12,321 bases of DNA. It comes from CAKSKB01 sp034186235 (GTDB lineage: Bacteria; Bacillota; Clostridia; HGM11514). The first letter of the stretch is position 1, and every line of letters starts with the position of its first letter. The notes beneath the pieces were generated by a model. It worked only from the letters and a program-made list of their open reading frames with translations. It ran no database searches and was not told where the DNA came from. The translations under genes were made by a program, and so were the position numbers. This document shows positions 6,410 through 12,321 of the stretch, one piece after another. The DNA is taken from NCBI GenBank assembly GCA_034186235.1, contig JAXGBA010000158.1, positions 1-12,321 on the forward strand. The letters are read 5' to 3'.

Positions 6410-7918
6410 TTAATATTCACCGTTTAAAAGCTTCTTTCTGTCGATTTTTCCGTTTTTGTTCAGCGGAAATTCCGAAACGGCAATAATTTCCGAAGGAAGC
6501 ATATATTTCGGTATATATTTTCTGAGTTCAAGATTAAACTTGCGCTTGTTCGGCAATTCCTTCGCCTGGATATAAAGTATAAGCTTTTCCGAAACCACAA
6601 AAGCGCACGCCTTTTCGACTGTTTCCACAGAGCAGGCAGCATTTTCGATATCGCCAAGTTCCACACGGATTCCGTGAAGCTTAACCTGATTGTCACGGCG
6701 CCCGGAAAAATAGAGGTTACCGTCATTGTCGAAATAGCCGTAATCGCCCGTTCGGTAGATTATTTCGGTATATTTGTCATTGAGCGGATTCTGCACAAAC
6801 ACCTTATCGGACTTTTCGAAATCATTGTAATACCCAAAGGCAACGCCGCTTCCGCCTATGCAGATTTCGCCCAAATCGAATGGCTTCGGCGGTTTATCGT
6901 TTTCATCAAGCAGAATTATGCGTTTGTTGTCATTTGCATAGCCGATCGGCAGCGCCTCATTATCCTGAAAATCACGCTCGATTGTGTAAGCCGTGCAGGC
7001 AACGGTCGCCTCGGTCGGACCGTACAGATTGATATATGTTATATCGCCATGAAGCTTTTTCCAGATGTTATAATGCCTTGTGGGCATAGTTTCGCCGATA
7101 AACGACACAACTTTAAGATCGGAAAAATCAATCCCCTCAAGCGCCCCGGAATTTGCAATACTCACCAGAATCCCCGGAACCCAGAACACACAGCTGATTT
7201 TATTATCAACCAGAAACTGCGGAATCTTCGCCGGGAAGTTCATGAGAACATCCGGCATAAACGACAGCTTTGCGCCGACCGCAATACAGGAATAAAGGTC
7301 AAAGACCGACGCGTCAAAATTAAAAGGTGACTGAAGCGCAATGACCGATGTTTCATCGAGTTTCATATACCCTGTTATCCACTCGATAAAATCAATAATG
7401 CCGCAGTGCGACACAACAACGCCTTTCGGCACACCGGTTGAGCCGGAGGTGTGCATAATATAAGCCGGATCCATGCCGGTTACGGTATCGTTAGCCGCAG
7501 AAATTTTCACATAATCCGCATTTCCCGAAGAAACCACGTCAAAATCAAGCACGGGAATACCGCAGCCGCTTAAGAACTCAATATGCTCACTGTCCGTCAA
7601 AACCGCAGCTGCGTCAACATTTTTAAGAATTGTTTCAATTCTCGGGTAAGCATCGCCCAAATCCAGCGGAACATAAACGCCCGCAGCATATAAAATACCG
7701 AAAAAGCTTTCTGCTGCGGGAATGGATTTCGGCAGCAGAACAGCCACATTTTTCCCGGAATATCCGCCATCAATAAGATAAGTTCCGATTTTGGCGGAAG
7801 TTTCTCTGAGTTCCCCGAAGGTCACCTTGCTTTCGCCGTTCTCCATTGCGGTATTTGAAGCGAATTTTGCCGCAGTTTCATCAAGAAAATTAACCGCACT
7901 GTTTCTTTTGCTAAGCAT
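6410..7918 (-). CDS. DltA-like amino-acid adenylating enzyme, third copy
   Basis: A 502-aa stand-alone adenylation enzyme with no fused carrier or condensation domain. It would activate an amino acid as the adenylate and load it onto the carrier encoded next. All core motifs are present: P-loop HTSGSTGVPKG (156-166), FDASVFDLY (Asp202, for the amino group), NLYGPTEATV (298-306), YRTGD (388-392), GRRDNQVKLHG (406-416) and NGKIDR with catalytic Lys491. It is the most diverged of the three paralogues. At the position of the chirality-controlling Cys of DltA it has Ile274 (SFIGETMP). By alignment to GrsA-PheA the pocket reads D-A-F-F-S-I-L-V-A-K. The bulky Ile narrows the pocket. The start lies inside the end of the previous gene (8-nt overlap) with a weak ribosome binding site, so coupling is likely. 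The substrate is unknown. Confidence 0.86.
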   Translation of the reverse strand: MLSKRNSAVNFLDETAAKFASNTAMENGESKVTFGELRETSAKIGTYLIDGGYSGKNVAVLLPKSIPAAESFFGILYAAGVYVPLDLGDAYPRIETILKNVDAAAVLTDSEHIEFLSGCGIPVLDFDVVSSGNADYVKISAANDTVTGMDPAYIMHTSGSTGVPKGVVVSHCGIIDFIEWITGYMKLDETSVIALQSPFNFDASVFDLYSCIAVGAKLSFMPDVLMNFPAKIPQFLVDNKISCVFWVPGILVSIANSGALEGIDFSDLKVVSFIGETMPTRHYNIWKKLHGDITYINLYGPTEATVACTAYTIERDFQDNEALPIGYANDNKRIILLDENDKPPKPFDLGEICIGGSGVAFGYYNDFEKSDKVFVQNPLNDKYTEIIYRTGDYGYFDNDGNLYFSGRRDNQVKLHGIRVELGDIENAACSVETVEKACAFVVSEKLILYIQAKELPNKRKFNLELRKYIPKYMLPSEIIAVSEFPLNKNGKIDRKKLLNGEY

Positions 7919-9440
7919 CTGCGTTCACCACATACCTTTCAAACAGGCTCTTCCTGTCTATTTTTCTGTTCGGCGTCAGAGGCATTTTTTCAAGAATATG
8001 CAGTTCTTTCGGAAGCATATACTGCGGAATGAGCTTTCCGAGCTTCATATTAAGTTTTTTAACATTTATGTCCTCACCGCTTTCGATAACAAGCACGATT
8101 TTCTCGTTGGCACTGTCAAACATTGCGCAGGCAGAGGTTATAAAATCAAGGCACATGCAGGCCGATTCGATGTCGCCAAGTTCAATACGGTTGCCGCGCA
8201 GCTTAAACTGGCTGTCGCGCCTTCCGGAATACATTATAATTCCTTCCTCGGTTTTGTAAGCAATATCACCGGTTTTGTAAATAGTTTCACGATACTTCGA
8301 ATTAAGAGGGTTCTGAACGAAAGCCTTCTTTGTCAGCTCGGGATTATTCCAGTATCCAAGCGCAAGACAGCACCCCGCAACGCAAAGTTCACCCTCCTCG
8401 CCGGGAGCGCATTCATGCCCGTCTTCACCCAGAATAAGAACCCTCGTGTTCGGGACCGCAACGCCGATCGGCAGCTTGTCTGAATCCTCAAATTCCCTGT
8501 CGACAATATAGTAAGTGCAGTCAACCGTGATTTCTGTCGGACCGTAGAGATTTGCATAAACCCTTCCGGGGAGTGCCCTTCTCCAGATATTCAGCTGTGC
8601 GTTCGGCATAACTTCACCGGCGAACACTACAGTTTTAAGCGATTTCAGTTTTTCATCATCCAGCACACCGGCATTCGCAGTGTTTATCATAACCGTAGGC
8701 ACCCAGAATATGCATGTAACCGCCTTTGAAGCAACAAATTCGATGAGTTGCTGAGGATACATAAAAAGTATTTCCGGAATTATAACCATTTTTGCACCGG
8801 TGAAAAACGATGTGTAAATATCAAAAACGGAATTGTCAAAATGGAATCCCGACTGCAAACCGAGAACGGATTCCGAATTAATATCAAATTCCCTTATAAG
8901 CCAGTTTGCATAATTAATTATCCCTCTGTGGGCAATAACAACGCCTTTCGGCACACCGGTAGAACCGGAAGTATACATAATATAAGCCGGGTCGGTGTCA
9001 ATAACGGAGTTGATTTTTTTATCAACAGCATCATAATCGGGGCTTTCGGAAACCAAATCATCATAGATAATAATGCTGCCCGAAAAGCCGTTGTCAATAA
9101 GCGCCTCCCTGCCCTTTTCGTCGGTAATTACCGCAAGCGGCTCGACATTCCCGAGCATAACCATTAGGCGATATTTCGGCACATTATAGTCAATCGGAAC
9201 ATAAATATTGCCCGACGCAAGCACGCCCATAAACGATATAACCGAGAAAACCGACTTAGGAAGATAAACCGCAACCGGTGTGTTTGAAGGGCTGTCAAAC
9301 TCCCTTATAATTTTAGTTGCCGCCGCAGTCATTTTTTCGCCGAGTTCGGCATAAGTAACCTCATTTTCATCGTCATCAAGTGCGACATTATCCGGGAACA
9401 TTCCGATAGTTCTTTTAATCTGTTTAAGAACGGAATTCAC
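7911..9440 (-). CDS. DltA-like amino-acid adenylating enzyme, second copy
   Basis: A 509-aa stand-alone adenylation enzyme. Motifs are complete: YTSGSTGVPKG (156-166), HFDNSVFDIY (Asp202), NLYGPTEITVDCT (298-309), YKTGD, GRRDSQFKLRG and NRKIDR with Lys493. It is closely related to the first copy (shared NIWR, ANLYGPTEIT and LALGYWNNPE stretches). At the DltA chirality position the Cys is Ala274 (VFAGEVMP). Aligned to GrsA-PheA, the pocket reads D-N-F-F-V-A-L-V-D-K. The Asp at the second-to-last place (Asp307) is also found in ornithine, lysine and arginine codes of nonribosomal peptide synthetases, so a basic amino acid is a possible substrate. This is a weak inference, because DltA-type pockets are not well sampled. 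The start is GTG with GGAGG 9 nt upstream, and it shares one base with the stop of the first copy (TAGTG). Confidence 0.86.
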   Translation of the reverse strand: MNSVLKQIKRTIGMFPDNVALDDDENEVTYAELGEKMTAAATKIIREFDSPSNTPVAVYLPKSVFSVISFMGVLASGNIYVPIDYNVPKYRLMVMLGNVEPLAVITDEKGREALIDNGFSGSIIIYDDLVSESPDYDAVDKKINSVIDTDPAYIMYTSGSTGVPKGVVIAHRGIINYANWLIREFDINSESVLGLQSGFHFDNSVFDIYTSFFTGAKMVIIPEILFMYPQQLIEFVASKAVTCIFWVPTVMINTANAGVLDDEKLKSLKTVVFAGEVMPNAQLNIWRRALPGRVYANLYGPTEITVDCTYYIVDREFEDSDKLPIGVAVPNTRVLILGEDGHECAPGEEGELCVAGCCLALGYWNNPELTKKAFVQNPLNSKYRETIYKTGDIAYKTEEGIIMYSGRRDSQFKLRGNRIELGDIESACMCLDFITSACAMFDSANEKIVLVIESGEDINVKKLNMKLGKLIPQYMLPKELHILEKMPLTPNRKIDRKSLFERYVVNADA

Positions 9441-10963
9441 TATATCTCGCCTCCCTCAATCTTTTTCCGCAGAGTAACCCTGTCTATTTTGTCATTCGGA
9501 GTATGGGGAAATTTATCCATGAAAACGATTTTCCCCGGAAGCATATATTTTGGTATAAAAGCCTTGAGCTTCATATTGATTTCTCTTAACTTTCTTTCGT
9601 TTGCGGACTCCAAAAACAGCACGATTCTGTTATTCTCCTTGTCAAGCTGAGCGCAGGCACCCGTAACATCGTCAAGGCACATAGCGGCATTTTCGATTTC
9701 GCCGAGCTCAACACGGTTGCCGTTGATTTTAATCTGCGAATCCATTCTGCCGATATACATAATAAGACCTTCGTCATTAAAATATCCGAGGTCGCCCGTT
9801 CTGTAAATTCTCTCGGAGAACACCTTATTGTTCGGGTTTGAAACAAAAACCTTATTTGTTATTTCCGGATTGTTCCAGTACCCCAGTGCAAGACCGCTGC
9901 CGGAAACGCAAAGTTCGCCCTGTTCGCCCTTAGATGCATACGAGCCGTCCTCTTTAATAATATATATTCTCATATTTCTGCACGCTTTTCCGATAGGCAG
10001 CGGGTCGCTGTCCTTAAACTCGCGGTCAACAATAAAATAAGTGCAGACATCGGTAATCTCGGTCGGTCCGTAAAGGTTTGCGTAAAGCGCATCCGGATGG
10101 TTTTTCCTCCAGATGTTAAGCTGCGTGTTCGGCATAACCTCACCGCAGAACATAACCTTTTTAAGCGACGGCATCTTAAACTGTTCAAGCGCCCCCGAAT
10201 TTGCGACATTGATTAAAACCGTCGGAACCCAGAATATAACCGTGATGTTCTTTTCCTCGATATATTCGGGCAGTTTCGACTGAAAATTAAAGAACACCTC
10301 GGGGATAATCACCATAGTCGAACCGTTAAGCAGACAGCTGTAAATATCGAGAATAGAATTATCGAAATAAAACGGCGCCTGATTTCCGAAAACATCGTCC
10401 TTGGTGAATCCGAATTCCTCTTTGAGCCAGTTTGCATAATCTATAACACCCCTGTGGCATACCGTAACCCCTTTAGGCGTACCGGTAGAGCCGGAGGTGT
10501 ACATAATATAAATGGGGTCGGTATCAATAACGCCCGCAACAATACCATCAACAGCGCAAGTGTCCCCTTCAAAAGCCGCAGCCTCGTCAAAAAGATGTGT
10601 TTTCGGGAGATTCAAACCGCTATTATTTAAAATTTCGCAGCACTGCCTGTCCGCAATAATGCATGAAGGGTTAAGATTTGAAATAATTTTTTCAACACGG
10701 CTGACAGGCATATCCGCAGCCACCGGAACATAAGCCCTGCCGCTGTAGAGCACGCCCATAAAAGCGACAATGCAGTCAAGGCTTTTTTTCATGTATACAA
10801 CGACCGGAGCCGAAGAAACATCAAGTGAATTTATAAATGCGCCGACTTTTCTTGCATTATCTCTTAAATCGCAGAAGGAAATTTCGGAAAACTCATCAAC
10901 TATCGCAGTTTTGGCTCCGAATTTTTCCGCAGCTTCTTCCAGCATACATACGGCAGAATTCAT
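9440..10963 (-). CDS. dltA: DltA-like D-alanine-carrier protein ligase, first copy
   Basis: A 507-aa stand-alone adenylation enzyme and the first gene of the operon. Core motifs: YTSGSTGTPKG (155-165), FDNSILDIY (Asp201), NLYGPTEITDVCT (296-308), YRTGDLGY (387-394), GRMDSQIKING and NDKIDR with Lys492. It is the one copy that keeps the Cys of DltA, in MFCGEVMP (Cys273), a residue known from Bacillus DltA structures to favour D-Ala over L-Ala, so it is the best candidate for true D-alanine activation. Even so, the rest of the predicted pocket (D-N-L-F-M-C-L-D-V-K) differs from DltA, with an unusual Asp305. The ATG is preceded by AGGGGGA at 7 nt, and a consensus promoter lies about 40 nt upstream. 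The general alternative label is an amino-acid adenylation-domain protein of unknown substrate. Confidence 0.86.
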   Translation of the reverse strand: MNSAVCMLEEAAEKFGAKTAIVDEFSEISFCDLRDNARKVGAFINSLDVSSAPVVVYMKKSLDCIVAFMGVLYSGRAYVPVAADMPVSRVEKIISNLNPSCIIADRQCCEILNNSGLNLPKTHLFDEAAAFEGDTCAVDGIVAGVIDTDPIYIMYTSGSTGTPKGVTVCHRGVIDYANWLKEEFGFTKDDVFGNQAPFYFDNSILDIYSCLLNGSTMVIIPEVFFNFQSKLPEYIEEKNITVIFWVPTVLINVANSGALEQFKMPSLKKVMFCGEVMPNTQLNIWRKNHPDALYANLYGPTEITDVCTYFIVDREFKDSDPLPIGKACRNMRIYIIKEDGSYASKGEQGELCVSGSGLALGYWNNPEITNKVFVSNPNNKVFSERIYRTGDLGYFNDEGLIMYIGRMDSQIKINGNRVELGEIENAAMCLDDVTGACAQLDKENNRIVLFLESANERKLREINMKLKAFIPKYMLPGKIVFMDKFPHTPNDKIDRVTLRKKIEGGEI

Positions 10964-11003
10964 TTACAGTCCCCCTAAAATAAAAATTCGGTAATACTAC
11001 ATA

Positions 11004-11032
11004 ATTATATATCAAAATGCAGTAATTGTCAA
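11004..11032 (-). promoter_or_regulatory. Sigma-A-type promoter for the eight-gene dlt operon
   Basis: On the minus strand, TTGACA (11027-11032), 17-bp spacer and TATAAT (11004-11009) match consensus exactly. The expected start point is near 10997, leaving a leader of about 34 nt. That is too short for a T-box or a riboswitch. No clear operator is seen between it and the divergent ugd promoter. Confidence 0.83.
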
Positions 11033-11059
11033 TAAAAAAGTACAAGAAATGCTCCCGAT

Positions 11060-11088
11060 TTGACAGAAAAGCAAAAATATGATATACT
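11060..11088 (+). promoter_or_regulatory. Sigma-A-type promoter for ugd
   Basis: TTGACA (11060-11065), 17-bp spacer and TATACT (11083-11088), with an extended -10 TG at 11080-11081. The expected start point is near 11095, about 25 nt before the ATG. It is divergent from the dlt promoter, with 27 bp between the two -35 boxes. Confidence 0.8.
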
Positions 11089-11119
11089 TTATTTAAAATT
11101 AAAACGGAGGTAACCGATA

Positions 11120-12313
11120 ATGAATATTGCAGTTGCAGGCACAGGGTATGTGGGGCTCTCGAATGCCGTACTGCTTTCGCAGAAATATAATGTCACTGCG
11201 GTGGATATAATTCCCGAGAAGGCAGAACTTATAAATGCGAAAAAATCACCCATAAAAGATGCGGAAATTGAAGATTTCCTCAAGAATAAGCAGCTGAATC
11301 TTACAGCGACAACAGACGGAGATAATGCGTATAAAAATGCTGATTTTGTTATAATTTCAACGCCTACGGATTATGACCCGAAAATGAATTTTTTTAACAC
11401 ATCAAGCGTTGAAAGCGTTATTGAAAATGTATTGAGGCTGAATTCATCCGCCGTAATGGTTATAAAATCGACCGTCCCGGTGGGCTTCACGGAACAGATG
11501 AGGAAAAAATACGGCTGCGAAAATATCATATTTTCTCCTGAATTTCTTCGTGAAGGCAAGGCGCTTTACGATAACCTGTACCCCTCCCGTATAATAGTGG
11601 GCGCACCGGATTCCGTGAAGGCGGCTGCGAAGGAGTTCGCCGGAGCGCTTAAAAGCTGCGCTGAGAAAAAGGATATTCCTACGCTGTTTATGAACTCCAC
11701 CGAAGCTGAAGCCGTAAAGCTTTTTGCAAACACATACCTTGCGCTGAGGGTGTCGTATTTTAACGAACTTGATACTTATGCCGAGGTAAGGGGGCTTGAC
11801 TCAAAATCCATAATCGAAGGCGTAGGGCTTGACCCGAGAATAGGCACGCATTACAATAATCCGTCCTTCGGATACGGCGGATACTGCCTGCCTAAAGATA
11901 CAAAACAGCTGCTTGCGAATTACGACAATGTTCCGAACAATATAATCGGAGCGATTGTTGACGCAAACCGCACCAGAAAGGATTATATTGCGGACCGTGT
12001 TCTTTCGCTTGCGGGCTTCGGCGAGAAATCTGACCCGACCGTCGGCGTTTATCGCCTCACTATGAAATCGGGCAGCGATAATTTCAGACAAAGCTCAATT
12101 CAGGGAATAATGAAAAGGATAAAAGCGAAGGGCGTTAAGGTTGTGGTTTATGAGCCTTCGTTTAAAGAAGATAAGTTTTTCAATTCCGATGTAACCGATA
12201 ATCTCGCAGAATTCAAAAAGGTTTCCGATGTGATAATCGCCAACCGATATGCGAGCGAGCTTGACGATGTAAAATACAAGGTTTATACAAGAGATTTGTT
12301 TTTCAAAGACTGA
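11120..12313 (+). CDS. ugd: UDP-glucose 6-dehydrogenase
   Basis: A 397-aa cytoplasmic enzyme that oxidises UDP-glucose to UDP-glucuronate with two NAD+. The N-terminal NAD fold starts with VAGTGYVGLSN (5-15). STPTDYDPK (80-88), STVPVGFT (117-124), FSPEFLREGKALYDN (138-152) and LFANTYLALR (201-210) follow. The catalytic Cys256 is in SFGYGGYCLPKDTKQL. The C-terminal domain holds YRLTMKSGSDNFR and ends KVYTRDLF. It reads very much like the short Ugd of E. coli (about 388 aa) along its whole length. GGAGG lies 9 nt before the ATG. It has its own promoter, divergent from the dlt operon. UDP-glucuronate would feed a capsule, a teichuronic-type polymer or a glycolipid, but no glycosyltransferase gene is in the window to say which. 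The gene is complete. Only 8 bases follow it. Confidence 0.96.
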   Translation: MNIAVAGTGYVGLSNAVLLSQKYNVTAVDIIPEKAELINAKKSPIKDAEIEDFLKNKQLNLTATTDGDNAYKNADFVIISTPTDYDPKMNFFNTSSVESVIENVLRLNSSAVMVIKSTVPVGFTEQMRKKYGCENIIFSPEFLREGKALYDNLYPSRIIVGAPDSVKAAAKEFAGALKSCAEKKDIPTLFMNSTEAEAVKLFANTYLALRVSYFNELDTYAEVRGLDSKSIIEGVGLDPRIGTHYNNPSFGYGGYCLPKDTKQLLANYDNVPNNIIGAIVDANRTRKDYIADRVLSLAGFGEKSDPTVGVYRLTMKSGSDNFRQSSIQGIMKRIKAKGVKVVVYEPSFKEDKFFNSDVTDNLAEFKKVSDVIIANRYASELDDVKYKVYTRDLFFKD

Positions 12314-12321
12314 ATCCGGCA

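Noticed and set aside
6674..8483. Long plus-strand reading frames antisense to the adenylating genes (6674-7330 and 7791-8483)
   Set aside because: They lack good ribosome binding sites and recognisable domains, and they lie wholly opposite well-supported coding genes. They are shadows of those genes.
6410..10963. A nonribosomal peptide synthetase cluster
   Set aside because: The three adenylating enzymes are stand-alone. There is no condensation, thioesterase or fused carrier domain, and the genes after them are DltC/B/D/X-like.
10964..11003. A T-box or other leader RNA ahead of the adenylating genes
   Set aside because: The predicted leader is about 34 nt and shows no stem structure or T-box sequence.

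Overview
The window looks like chromosomal DNA from a low-to-moderate-GC Gram-positive bacterium, most likely an anaerobic Clostridia/Oscillospiraceae-type Firmicute. This is inferred from a LytR-CpsA-Psr protein, a dlt-type D-alanylation operon, a phenylacetate-CoA ligase/ACT pair typical of anaerobes, strong AGGAGG-like ribosome binding sites and textbook sigma-A promoters. I see no mobile element, CRISPR array, tRNA or rRNA. Almost all of the window is coding.

Layout, left to right. (1) 42-1556, minus strand: a manganese exporter (mntP) followed 12 nt later by an LCP-family cell-wall ligase, read from a perfect-consensus promoter. (2) 1694-3438, plus strand: a phenylacetate-CoA ligase (paaK-like) and a tandem-ACT protein, ending at a strong hairpin terminator. 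(3) 3474-10963, minus strand: one tightly packed eight-gene operon under a perfect-consensus promoter. It holds three successive DltA-like adenylating enzymes, a DltC-like carrier protein, a DltB-like MBOAT, a short DltD-like esterase/transferase, a 35-residue DltX-like membrane microprotein (too short for a normal ORF cutoff), and finally a hypoxanthine/uracil-DNA glycosylase. (4) 11120-12313, plus strand: UDP-glucose 6-dehydrogenase (ugd), divergent from the dlt operon.

The main point of interest is the dlt operon. A usual dlt operon has one DltA, which activates D-alanine and loads it onto DltC. Here three full-length, motif-complete adenylating enzymes precede a single carrier, MBOAT, DltD and DltX. 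They differ at positions predicted to line the substrate pocket, including the residue known in DltA to tell D- from L-Ala (Cys, Ala and Ile respectively). This suggests, as inference, an envelope-acylation system that may put more than one kind of amino acid, or another acyl group, onto a teichoic acid or polysaccharide through one shared export path. The LCP ligase and the UDP-glucuronate-forming Ugd nearby fit a cell-envelope neighbourhood.
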